From contig NC_134429.1 of NCBI RefSeq assembly GCF_030867145.1, forward strand, positions 15,934,677 through 15,998,676: DNA of 64,000 bases, read 5' to 3'. Source of the stretch: Opisthocomus hoazin. Its lineage: Eukaryota > Chordata > Aves > Opisthocomiformes > Opisthocomidae. The notes beneath the pieces were generated by a model. The model did not search any database, was not told the origin of the DNA, and worked only from the letters and a program-made list of their open reading frames with translations. Made by a program: the position numbers and the translations under genes. Each line of letters begins with the position of its first letter. Within the stretch, counting starts at the first letter, position 1. This document shows, piece after piece, positions 1 through 14,100 of this stretch.

Positions 1-2509
<2,509 letters not shown>

Positions 2510-2934
2510 CAGCCGGTGCCCGGTGCCGGTGCCCGGTGCGGGGGGAACGCTCCCGCCGCCGCCTCGCAGCTGGCCCCGCCGCGACGAGCGGGGGGTGGCC
2601 GAGGGGGGGGAGGCGGGGCCGCGCGGCACTTCCTGCCTCCTCCCCCCCCCCCCCCCGCCGCCGCCACAGTGGTGCCGCCCCCGCCCCATTGTCCCCCGCG
2701 CGGCGCGGCCCACCGGCGCGTACCACCGCCCGCGGTGGGGGGGGGGGGCGCTTAAAGGGGCCGCGGCGGCGCTCGGGATGGGGTGGGGGGGCGCTTAAAG
2801 GGGCCGCGGCGCTGGGGCGGCCCCAGGAGCTCTCCCCGGGGCTCCGGCCTGGCCCGCAGCCCCCCCCGTGCCTGCTCTCCATGGCACTGCGACCTGTGTC
2901 CCCGGCTGTCTGTCCGTCTGCCCAGCTGCCACCC

Positions 2935-3812
2935 AGCCCTCCATCTGTCCGTCCCTCAGTTCCCTGTCCAGCCATCTCCCCGGCTGTCCCTTAACCCCTC
3001 CATCTGTCCTTCCATCCCTCTGTCCCCCGTCCCTCCATCTGTCCATCCCTCCGTCCATCCTGCCATCCCTCCATCCTTCTGCCTGTCCGTCCCTCCATCT
3101 GTCCATCCCTCCATCCGCCTTGCCATCCCTCCATCCTTCTGCCCCTCCATCCCTCTGTTCCTGTCCATCCCTCCCTCCGTCCATCCTGCTGTCCTTCTGC
3201 CCGTCCATCTCTCCAACTCTCCGCCCCTCTGTCCTTCTCTCCATCTATCCCTCCATCTGTCCATCCCTCCTGCCGTCCCTCTGTCCTTCTGCCCCTCCAT
3301 CTGTCCGTCCCTCCATCCTCCTGCCTGTCCATCCCTCCGTCCTTCTGCCTGTCCGTTCCTCTGTCCTGCTGCCCATCCGTCCCTCCATCTGTCCAACCCT
3401 CTCTCCGTCTATTCCTCTGTCTATCCAGCCCTCCGTCCATCCTGCCATCCCTCCGTCCTTCTGCCCATCCCTCCATCCTTCTGCCCATCCCTCCATCCTC
3501 CTGCCTATCTGTCAATCCCTCTATCCTTCTGCCTCTCTGTCCCTCCATCTGTCCATCCCTCCAGCCATCCCTCTGTCCCTCCGTCCATCCTGCCGTTCCT
3601 CTGTCCTTCTGCCTGTCCGTCCCTCCATCGGTCCGTCCCTCTCTCCCTCTGTTCCTCTGTCTATCCATCCCTCTGTCCGTCCTGCCATCCCTCCATCCTT
3701 CTGTCCATCGATCCTGCCATCTGTCCATCCCTTCAGCCATCCCTCTGTCCATCCCTCCTGCCGTCCCTCTGTCCATCCCTCCTGCCGTCCCTCCATCCTT
3801 CTGTCCATCCAT
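2935..3812. repeat. Pyrimidine-rich minisatellite (CCATCCCTCCATCTGTCC-type)
   Basis: About 880 bp of degenerate short units built from CCATCC, CTGTCC and CCTTCTG. Low complexity yields reading frames of over 400 codons on both strands that are not genes. The same motif family occurs inverted at 36535-37270. Confidence 0.9.
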
Positions 3813-6800
3813 CCCACTCCTGGCAGAGCAACAGGGAACCCGTGGGGACAAGGGGCAGGGGACACACCGCAGGTGACACTGGCACAGGTACAGCCAACAA
3901 AACACCGGTTTCCCCCCAAACTTTACCAGTTTGGCCACAAATGGCATCGAGAGGCCTTTCGGGTGACGGGGGTCCGCCGTCCCCTCCGGTGTCACCGTGA
4001 TGCTTGGCCGCAGCAGGACCTACAGGGACTGACAGGGCCGAGGGGCATTGCCAGCACCGGCCGCCCCAAGGCGACACCAACCACACCACGGCAAGGTGTC
4101 CCCCCCAAAAAAAGACTGCGGGGCCCCATTTGCTCCTGCCTGAGTGCTGAGCCGGGGGCCGGGTCCGCCGGGGATGGTGGGCAGGGGCGAGGGGCTCTGG
4201 GGTGACGGAGGCAGCGGCAGGGGGGCCATGCAGTCTCCCGGGGGGGGGTCAGCTGTGTTTTTTGGTGGTGGCACAAACGCCGGGCTGGGAGCCAAAGGGG
4301 ACAAACTCCTCGGCTTCGGCGGCCGAACGGCCCCGCTCCGGCTGCCGGTGCCCCCCGTCCCCCATTCCCCCCCTGTCCCCACCCGTTGTCCCCCCGTACC
4401 CCTTCCCTTCCTCCCGGGGAGCAACCATCCACTTCGTTCCTCTTCCCACCAGGCCCGAAAAGCTTGGAAAAAGCCAAAAAAAAAGAAAAAAAGGAAAAAC
4501 CAACCCAAATTCCACATGGGTTTGGTTTTTCCTGCTGGTTTTTCCGCGTTAGGAATTCAGGTCTCGTCGCCCCGCTGGGACCCACCGGGGACGGCTGAAA
4601 CGAAACCATCAGAGCGGGGATGGGGCCGGCTCGGCCGGAGGAAGGAAAAAAACCATCTTTTTTCCCCCAAAATTCAGCCCTGCTGGGATTCAGGGCTGGG
4701 GGATCCCATCCTGGCTTGTTAATAGGTAATTTATTTAATTAGTACCCCAAGCGTGGAGCTGAAATACCCGGGAAATTTGGGTGACGGCAAACACCGTCCC
4801 GCTGGACCGCGTGGCGGTCAGCCGGGCTTTTCGACGCTCGTTAGGCAACGAAGGGAAACCGCAGGGTGGGTGTGTTTGGGCAAACAGGGAAATTAATCCC
4901 GGTTAATTAGCAAATTGGCTTCGTTACCTCCCGGTAACCCCAGTGCGAGCCGGGGGGGCTCCGCCATGCCTTGGTTCCCGGGGTTCTTTGGGCTCCGGTG
5001 TGCCGGGGGATGCCAGGACGGGGCGAGGGGTCCGGGCGATCCGGCAAAGCGCAGCGACGCGCCCGCCGGGCAGGGAAAACCCAGCTCCTTCCCACGTGCG
5101 CCGCGTGTGCCGGCTGTTCCCGCGGGATGCCGGCGGCGAGGGAGGCCCCGCAGCCGCGGCGCTGGAATTTTCCCCCCGCTTCCGGATGAAGCGGCGGCGG
5201 CGCCGGCGGGGTGGGCACGCCGGGACGTGCCCGCTTGGCTCTCGGCGTGCGTGCCTCTGCGCCGGCGTAGCTTTTCCCCTCGCCAGAGCCGAAGCGGAGC
5301 GCCGGTGGCATCGCCTCGCCGTGCCGGACCCCCCGGTGCTGGCACCCATCGCCTGGCCCGGCTCAGTTTGGGGGTCCCGCTCCCATGGGGGGTTTAGCCC
5401 AAGCCCCCCACTGAGAGCACGCGGCCGCACAGAGCCGCCCCACGCGGGCGCTTTTCATCTCCTAAGTGCTTTGCAAACATTAACTAATTAATCCTAATTA
5501 ACTCATTACCTAATTAGAACCAAACGGCCCTCCCGTTTACAGGGAGAAAGGAAATCCGCGCACCCTCGTTTTTAATTTCCCTCCTCCCCCAACACCCTGC
5601 AACCTCCGCCGGCTTCACGCCAGCGAGGAGCTCGGCCCTCCCGATCGCCGCGCATCCGGGGCGAGAAACCCGCTTTCGGGTTTCGCTAACCCCGAGGAGC
5701 CGGGAGGGAGGATTTTTCGCCCCCGTCGGGCCCAAAGAGCAGCGGGAACGCCGGCATCGCCACGGCGCGGCGTGCCCACCGGCCATGGGGAGCTCCCCGG
5801 GGCAGGCGGCGGGGGCTCTCACCAGATTTTTCTGGAAAACGAAGGATTCCTCGTGAAGGAAACGAGTGGGCGGGTGGGATGGGGGAGTTTCAGAGCGGCG
5901 TTTCCCAAGGGATTTCCCTCCCGGCATCCTGCAGATGGGGATCAAGGTTTTGGGGACACCAAAAAAGCTTGATGGGACCTCAGCGTCACCTCTCGGGGAC
6001 CACGGTTTCCCACCGCAGACATCCCACCTCGCCCTCCATAAACATCTCCCTTTCCTCTCCGAGCCAACCGGTCAGGGTTTACACGGCTCCAGCGTCGTGC
6101 CATGCGGATCCGGCTCGGCGGCGACGCCGGGGTGGGACGGAGCCGCCGTCCCGGGCGGAGCGTGCAGGTGCGGCGGCCCCGCGGCTTCGCCCGAGCCCCC
6201 GTGGCCGTGATTCGTGGCCGCGATCGACCTCCGCTCGCCTTCCCCTCCTCTTCATCGTGGCCGGATCTATCCCGGGGGCACAACCAGCCTTGGAACCGTA
6301 TTTTGTTCGGAAGGCGAGCGCTTGCTTCCTCCATTTTGCAACCCAGGCTGGAGACGGGCACGGTTTTATTATTATTATATGGGTTTTTTTTTTTCATCCC
6401 TGCATACCAACCGCCTCCCCAGGAAAGGGGCCCCTTTCCCACACCCAAGATCAAATCCACCCAACGGAGGGTCGGAAAAAAAACCCGGAGCGTTGCGTAT
6501 CTCCGCCGGCCGCCACGCGCGCGGTGCCGGGAGATGTTCACCGACGCTCGACGGAGCCCCGAACCTGGAGGTGACACACACCGTGTCCTCCCGCCGCGGA
6601 TCTGCGGTTGGACAACCCCCCACCCTCCCCCGAAAGCCAGAATCACCAAAAACGGTGCAGAGGTTTAAAACCGCCGGTTTCATAATCACGGCCAAAACAA
6701 CAACAAAAATCCCGGCAGCCAAAAGCCCCGGCGCTGCGGCAGAAGCGAAAGCGCCGGTGAAAATAAACCCGACGCGGGGGAACTCGGCGGCGCCGGGGAC

Positions 6801-7200
6801 GGACGCTGGCAGCCGAAGGGACTTCGGGGATGCTCCAAGACATTCCGGTCTCTCCTGGTGTCCCGATTTTGGGGTGACAGCGGCGTCGAGCCGCGGCGGC
6901 TGGGCAGCGGCAGCCGAACGTTGGACACAAGGGGAGTTTTGGAGCTGCCGGCTCGGGTTCTCGGTTGAGTCACGGGGAAGGAGTGGATCTGGGGAGCTTC
7001 CAGGCTGGGGCGGTGGGGGATCCCAGGCCGGGGGGCCGGGACTGGGGCTAAGGTCACAGAGGGGATGTGGGCAGGGGACGTGCCAGACCTGAGAGGTGAT
7101 TGGGGGGGGACAGCACCAGCACCTCAGCCGGGACCTCCCCCGGGGTCTCCGCGCTCCTCTGCTTGCCCAAGGCAGTTGCAGATGGATGTCCACACCGAGG
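3813..7200. other. Intergenic region between divergent TRIM62 and ZNF362
   Basis: No convincing exon is visible. CpG-dense patches at about 5030-5330 and 6100-6250 could be additional promoters or enhancers. The rest is GC-rich unique sequence. Confidence 0.5.
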
Positions 7201-7204
7201 TGGA

Positions 7205-7640
7205 GACCTCTCAGAAGCTCATCCCATCCCCATTCTATTCCATTGCATCCCATCCCATCCCATCCCCATCCCATCACATCCCATTCAGTCCCCATCCCAT
7301 CCCATTGCATCCATCCCATCCCTTCCCATCCTGCCCCATCCTATCTCATTGACCCCATCCCATCCCATTTTGTCCCCATCCCATCCCATGCCATGCCATC
7401 CCATTTGGTCCCCATCCCATCCCATTGCATCCATCCCATCCCTTCCTGTCCTGCTCCTTCCCATCTCATTGACCTCATCCCATCCCATCCTGACCCATCC
7501 CATCCTGTCCCATCCCACCCCGTCCCATGCCCATCCCATCCCCATCCCATTCCCGGTCCTTCCCCATCCCATCCCACCCCATCCCCATCCCACCCAGTCC
7601 CATCCCACCCCATCCCACCCCATCCCATCCCTTCCCTGGT
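7205..7640. repeat. CCCATCC-type minisatellite
   Basis: About 435 bp of tandem 'catcccatcc' pentamer-like units with occasional 'attgcatcc' variants. Frames on both strands stay open because of the repeat. Confidence 0.9.
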
Positions 7641-8049
7641 CCTTCCCCGCTCCCCATCCCTCTCAGGGGGCATCGTTTGGGTTTGCTAATTACAGTGCCC
7701 CCCCCTCCGCGGCATCCCTCTCCTCTCCTCTCCACTTGTTTTGGGAACATATGACAAAAATCCCCAGTTTGGGTTCGTTTTTTTTAAATTCTTCGTAAAC
7801 TGGCAGCTGAGCAGCACCGTTCCCCCCCCCGCAGAGCTGGGGAGGAAGAGGGGGCGCGGGACGGGTGCTGCCCCCCCGCCTCCTTCCCCTCTGGGTGTTC
7901 TCTGCTGCTTTGGGGCCCTGGGCTGAGGGGTGGGGACGTGCACAGAGAAAATGATGAAAAACCAGAGAAATCAATCGAAATCTTACGAAAAAAGGTGGCT
8001 CCCCAAAAGGGCCGAGGAGGGGAGGAAGCCACCGGGGAGGCCCGAGGGG

Positions 8050-8885
8050 CTGCTGGGGGTGGGGGGGTTTGGGGAGACCCCGGGGTCTGCAGAGGCAAAG
8101 AGAGGGGCTGGTGGGAACTGGGGGCTGGGGGGCACTGGGGGGGGCTGGGGGGAACTGGGGGGCTGGGGGGATTTGTGGGGGCTGGGGGGAACTGGGGGGG
8201 CTAGCAGGAACCGGGGGGCTGAAGAGATCTGGGGGGTCTAAGGGGAACTGGGGGGCTGAGGAGGCTGAGGGGAGCTGGGGGAGGCTGGGGAGATTTGGGG
8301 GGGTCTGAAGGGAACCGGGTGGCTGAGGGGACATGGGGGGTCTGAGGGGAACAGGGGGTCTGAGGGGAACCGGGGGGCCGAGGAGACTGAGGAGAACTGC
8401 GGGAGCTGAGGGGATCCATGGGGGCTGAGGAGACTTGGGGGGGCTGAGTGGAACCGGAGGCTGAGGAGATTTGGGGGGCTCTGAAGGGAACTTGAGGTCT
8501 GAGGGGAGCTGGGGGAGGCTGAGGTGATTTGGGGGGCTCTGAAGAGAACTGGGGATGTGAAGGGACCTGGGGGGGCTGAGGAAATTTGGGGGTTCTGAAG
8601 GGAACCGGGGGGCTGAGGAGACTGAGGAGAACTGCGGGAGCTGAGGGGATCCATGGGGGCTGAGGAGACCTGGGGGGGCTGAGGAGATTTGGGGGGGGTC
8701 TGAAGAGAACCGGGGGACTGAGGGGAACCGGGGGAGGCTGAGGAGATTTGGGGGGGTTCTGAATCGGGGATGTGAGGAGACCTGGAGGAGCTGAGGAGAT
8801 TTGGGGAGATCTGAGAGGAACCGGGGGGCTGAGGGGAGCCGGGGGAGGCTGAGGAGAACCAGCAGGCTGAAGGGACCCACGGCGG
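8050..8885. repeat. G-rich minisatellite, ~30-40 bp unit
   Basis: Tandem units contain 'ctgaggagatttgggggg' and 'tctgaagggaacc'. They end directly at the CpG island at 8886. The plus strand is full of G-runs. Confidence 0.85.
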
Positions 8886-9205
8886 CCGAGGAGATGTGAG
8901 GGAGGGGGGCCGAGGGGCCCCGCGGGCCCCCACCGCGGCCGAGCCCCCGGCCCCGCGCTGCCCCATCCCGCAGCGTGTCCGTGGGGGGGCCATCCCGCAG
9001 CGTGTCCGTGGGGGGCCATCCCGCAGCGTGTCCGTGGGGGGCCATCCCCGCCGCCCCCCCCGGCGGCCGAGGCGGGGGGCTGAGGCGGCCCCGCGGCCGC
9101 GCGGGGCGGGCGGGGGCGGGCGCGGGGGCGGGCGGCGGCGCGGGGCGCCCATCTTCCTCCGGGCGGCGGAGCCGGCGGACGCGGCGGGGGCAGCATGGCT
9201 GTTGG
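8886..9205 (+). promoter_or_regulatory. ZNF362: CpG island, candidate ZNF362 promoter / first exon
   Basis: A very CpG-dense stretch upstream of ZNF362 on its strand. It includes three near-perfect ~27 bp tandem copies of 'ccatcccgcagcgtgtccgt' at about 8966-9045. It ends at a polypyrimidine tract. Assignment as the ZNF362 promoter is inference from position; the next exon candidate is at 11076. Confidence 0.45.
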
Positions 9206-9210
9206 TATAG

Positions 9211-9313
9211 GAAGTGTCTTTTTTTTTTTTTTTTCTTTTTCCCTTCCCCCCCCCCTTTTTTTTTCTTTTCCTCTTCCCTTCCTTTCTTCCCCCCCTCCTC
9301 CCCCCCCCCCCCC
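9211..9313. repeat. Polypyrimidine tract (~100 bp C/T)
   Basis: An almost uninterrupted C/T run with long T and C homopolymers just downstream of the CpG island. Such tracts can form triplex (H-) DNA and are prone to sequencing error. Confidence 0.85.
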
Positions 9314-11075
9314 AACATCCATCCCTCCAAAACACCTCACCCCCCCCTTACCCCCCTCCCCCGGGGACAACGCGGGGTGGCCCCGCACCGCGTGTTTGGG
9401 GGGTTTTATAATTTTAATTATTTTTTATTACATTTTTTTTTTACATTTTTTCCCTCGGCCCCCCCCCCTCCTTTTCCCCCTTCCTCGCAGATCTGCAGAA
9501 TATGGCGTCCCCGTCCTAGCGTTTTAAAAATAAGCCGGGGCTGCCATTTTTGTTTTCCTTTTGTCTGCGAATTTTAATAAAACCGTCTGAGAATGTGGGA
9601 GAGGCGGCGGGGGAAGGGGGGGGAAGCTCCCGGCCGGGCCAAACCCCCCCCCTCACCCCCCCTCCATCCCCATCCCCCGGCCTTTTTGTCTGAGGGGAAA
9701 AAAAAAAAAAGCCCCCCCCCCCATCTCCCCTCCCAGGTCGAGGATTTCAACTTCACTTAACGCCAAACTTCGCCTTTTTCCACCTCTTCTTCTTATTATT
9801 TTATTTTTACCCCCCCCATTCACCGGGGAGGAAGAAGAAGGAAAAGGGGAGGGGGGGGTGGCGGAAAAAAGGGGGGGAAAAGGAGAAGGGGGGGGACACA
9901 TCCAGGAAAAGACCCGCTTTGCCGGATTTTCGCTTTTTTTCTCTCCCTCTGGATGGTCTGATGGAAAAGTTAATTGCAGCTGAACGTACCTATTTTTGTG
10001 GATGTTGCATGTTGGGGGGGTTCTGTTGGCTTTTTTATTTATTCGCGGCTTTTTTTCTTACGCAGGGGGTGGCGGAAGAAGTGCGGGGGGGTGGTTATTA
10101 TTATTATTATTATCATTATTATTATTATTATCGTTCTTACTCCTTTTTTTTGTTTTCCTCCCCCCTCCTCTTTCTCCCTTCCCTCTCTTTCCGCATTAAC
10201 CGGTTTTGTCTCCGAAGTGGGCTCACTGGCTGGAGGGTCTGACGGGGGAATATTTTTTTTCTGCATCGCGCTCTGGCAGGAATGCGGCAGCCTTAGCGAG
10301 AGGGACCCCAATTTCTGTGGCGGTGCTCGGCGAGGTCTGTCTGTCTGCCTGGACGTATATTTAGCCATATACTATTTATACATCCATAATCTCCCGGCCA
10401 CGGCGGGGGCCCGGGGGGGGAGCTCGGAGCCGGTGTGGCTGTGGCAAAGCCGGGCGAAGATGCTTTTTAACCCAAGAATGATTAATTCGCTGATTTTATT
10501 TCTTTTTTTTTTTCTGCAGCAAATACCCTGCAAGGTCAGAGGATGCTCCTTGGGGTGTTTTTTCCCCCCCCCCTCCCCCCGTGATCCTTCGGACATCAGC
10601 TGGGTTTTTTTAATTCTGGGAGGATGGAGCGGGCAATAGCGGCTTCGAGCCCGAGGCCTTTTGAGATTATAAAGTGATATTTTAGCAGAGAGGTAAAAAA
10701 AAGTTTTCTGTCCCTCCCGGCGTGCAGTTTGCCGAGAGGCGGAGGGTCCGGGGCGAGGGGATGGATTTCAGCCCCGATTTTCCAGCCAGCTCTCCATCCC
10801 TCGGCTCCGCAGGCGGCTTGGGGGTGAGCTGGGCTTCAGAAAAAAAAACACAAAAACCAACAAAAACAACCCACATTGCCTTTTTTTTTGTTTTTTTTTT
10901 TTTTTTTTTTTGTTTTGTTTTGTTTTTCTCTCTATTTTCAGGAAAAACCCCACGTTCCCACGGGTCGGGTAGGTCGGAGCCGCTTCGCTTTTGTTCCTCC
11001 GCTCTGGGATCTCGCGCGCCGGGGGCTGGCAGTGGGTTCGGGGTGTGTGAAGTTGTCCTCCTTGTCCCCCCGTAG
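9314..11075. other. Unique DNA upstream of the first ZNF362 coding exon, with simple repeats
   Basis: Contains a (TTA/ATT)n microsatellite at about 10097-10131 and T-rich runs near 10880-10930. No exon is recognised. It may contain 5'UTR exons of ZNF362 that I cannot delimit. Confidence 0.4.
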
Positions 11076-11160
11076 AAAAACGCCCCGCGTGCAGCACCCG
11101 GTCTCAGCTAGAGCTGGAGATGGACGCGGATAAGGGGAAGCAACGCCAGTACTCGCAGAG
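11076..11160 (+). other. ZNF362: Probable first coding exon of ZNF362
   Basis: An acceptor-like CCCCCCGTAG ends at 11075 and a donor AGAG|GTGGGC lies at 11160/11161. The ATG at 11120 encodes MDADKGKQRQYSQ and ends in AG. Joined to the G at 16609 this gives an arginine followed by MAEPRF, reproducing the arginine that precedes MAEPRF in human ZNF362. The phase match is seen; exon use is inferred. If unused, translation would start at the ATG at 16610. Confidence 0.6.
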
Positions 11161-14100
11161 GTGGGCATGCCGGCTTTATTGAGGGGGCCAGAGGAAAAAA
11201 ACCTTATATTTTTATATATATATATATTTACATTGCAAATTAGTTTATATGTGCTTTATTATGTGTATGCACGTGATAATGTATATGCATATAAAAGCAA
11301 TATAGATATGGATGTAATAATGTATGCCTTATTATGTGCATATATATATAATTGTATGTAAGTGGGGGCAGGTTTTGGCCCCCGCCGGGGGATTTGGGGG
11401 GGCGCGGGGGGCCACCTGCCCACCCCCCCTGCGGGGAGGGGTCCGGATCCGGTGGCAGAGGGGATCCCGCTCACGGCGTAAGTGTGACCGCTTGGCATGT
11501 CCGTTCTGAGCTACGTCTGTTCTATGCGTGAAATAATCTTTATCTCCCTTGACCCCCTCCCCAGTTACTTCTTTTCCCTTAAAAAATGTGGATTTTCGGT
11601 CACGACAAGTGCATGCTGGGTTCGGTGCGCGCTCGCTGCCTCCTCGGGGCGAAGCCCTTGCCGAGCCGCCCGTGCCTCGGTTTCCCCACCTGCGTGGGCC
11701 CGCGGGCGCGCAGCGTCACCCGTGGGTGCCCTCCAGACCCCCCCCCCTCAACCCTGCTGCCGTGGGGGGTGAGCGGGCTGCACTGCGGGGTGCCCGGCTG
11801 GTCTCTTTTCGGGGTTGGGTGCATTTGGGGGGGTCTGGGGGAGCAGGTGACCCCCCCCCAGCGCTGGGGAGCGGTGTGTTTCTGGGGGGGGTGTGTGGAG
11901 GCCCCATGTTTGGCGCGAGCATCGCCCCACAGGCGCCAGGTTCCCCTGCGGGCCATCCCCGTGTCCCCTTCGGTGGGTCCCATCGGGGACTTGGGGTTGC
12001 GCCGCCTCGGCCCCCGTCTTTCGGGAGCCTCCCCGGTTCTCCCCTCCGTCACCCCCGGCAAGGGGGGACCCCGCGGCGGTCCCCAGCGTGGCTTTGCCTC
12101 CCCTTTCGCTTCACGCCGGTGCTTGACTCCTCATCCCCGCGCCCCGCGCACCCCCTCTCCCGCGCAGGGACCCCCATCCCAGGATGGGGTTTACGCCGGG
12201 GCTGGTTTTGGGTTGGTTTTGCTGAAAATCTGAAGGAGAAACACCAGTTCGCGGCCCTTCGGGGGGCGGAAACGCGGGGTTTAATTGGTTCCATCTTGGG
12301 TGAATTCTTCTGGCGCGCGGTCGGCCCCCCCCCCTTCCCCGAGCGATGGGGATTTCGGGTCTCACCCGGCGTTGCTGCTTCCCCGGCCTCACCTGCCTTC
12401 TGCCACCTCTGCTTCGGGGTGAATCCCTCCCGGATGGGGAGGGATGCGGGTTCCCCGAGGGGGCAACCGGGCTGGGGCTGGATGCCGCTGCCCGCCCCGG
12501 CGGCTCTGGGATGGGGTTTTTTGCGGGGGGGCACTCGCTTTCCCTCAGAAAATCCTCCCGCTCCGGGCAATCCCCGCTTGCACATGAGGGGAACGGGGAG
12601 AGAGGCTGAGGCCTCGTGGTTTTTTTTGGAAACTGAGGCATGGTGGAGGACAGAGCCGGGTTCTGCCTTCGCCCGGCTGCGGGAGGTGGCGGGGACACGG
12701 CTACGCCAGCGTCACCGTCCCCTGCCCGTCCCGTGGCGGCGAGGCCGTGCTGGGATTCAGGGGGACACGCGCACCCCGCTTGGCTCGCGCCCGCCGCGCC
12801 GTCTCGGGCCGCCGTCGGCTTTCCTGCACTCGCCGCTTGGCACAGGGTGGGGGATCTGCCCCGCTGCTCTCGGCGGGACCCTCGGGGACAGGACGCTGCG
12901 GTCGGGGGACACCGAGGGCTCGGCTTCTCGCTCGGTCGAGGGCACGTTTAGACACTGCGACCACCGCTCCGGTCACCCCAGATCCCTCCCCTCACCTCCC
13001 AGTGTCCCCGTTTGCTGGCTGTACCGGGTCGGTGGTCGCTCGCCGTCCTCAGGGTTGCCGGTACCCGGGAGCTGCCCCTTTTCTTTCGGCGGTGCCGTGA
13101 AAAGAAATCTCTTGTTTCTTTTTATTTCAGCGAAGGCGAGACAGAGAGGGCTGCCAAGGTAGAGGCGTTCCCTAGAGAACTGTAGCTTGACTTAGCGGCA
13201 GTTGGGTAGGAAGTTGGAAGGCTCTAGTGAGCTCGTGCCCACCCGTGCCATCATCTACCTCCCATCAATCTGGAGCCTCATCGACACGTCTCCCCAGGCA
13301 GCTGCGGCCACCTGGCTTCTGAGGCCAGCCTGTGAGTACCAAAACACCGGCGTCCGACCGTACCTCGCCACTGCCGACCCCTCGCTGCCGCCGCCGCACC
13401 CCTTTCCCCCTCGGCATCCCCCCTTGCCCTGGCTTCTCACGCTCTCTTCCTTCCCCGTGGGTGCGGAGGCGATGATTTTTGGGTCTTTTTTAGGCTCGCC
13501 CGAGACGCTGCTGCTTCCCTGCTTCACCCGGTTGAGCGGCGAGGCTGGGTACCCGCGCCGTTCCGCCGGAATTTGGGGTTCGGCCCATTTTCGAGGCTCC
13601 GCGCATCTTCCTGCTTGCTCTTCCGACATCCCTCTCCTCCGGCCGTGCCGGCTCGGGCGGCCGTGATGCTTTTTGCACCCGCCCGCGTCCCCCAGGTCCC
13701 CCTTTGGCATCCCCTCGGCAAAGAGTTGGCCAAATCCGGTGGCCGTGGGGGACGCTGGTGGCTCTCCCACCCTGCGGCTTGGACCACAGGGCCCGGTGCT
13801 GCCGGAGAGCTGTTACGGGGGGGATTCCCCCTGCCCAGCTGAAAACCGGGGGGCACGGAGAGCCCTAACGCGCCCCCCTCGCCCCCCATGCCCCGCAGAG
13901 CCAGGGGCACTCGCGCTGCAGCGTTCCTCACCCTTCGTAATTTCCATTTTAATGGGTTTTCTTCCTTTTTTTTTTGTTCTTTGCTGTGTGTCAGCTTCCA
14001 TTTTTCATAGTTAGCTGAGAATATAGAAAAAGGGAGTTTAGATATATATATATGTATTTTTTTTTTTCCATCTGCTTTATATCCCCTCCTGCTCCCTCCC

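Noticed and set aside
2783-4205. Open frames of 400 or more codons in the CCATCC array
   Set aside because: Product of a low-complexity repeat, open on both strands, with no domain and no codon structure.
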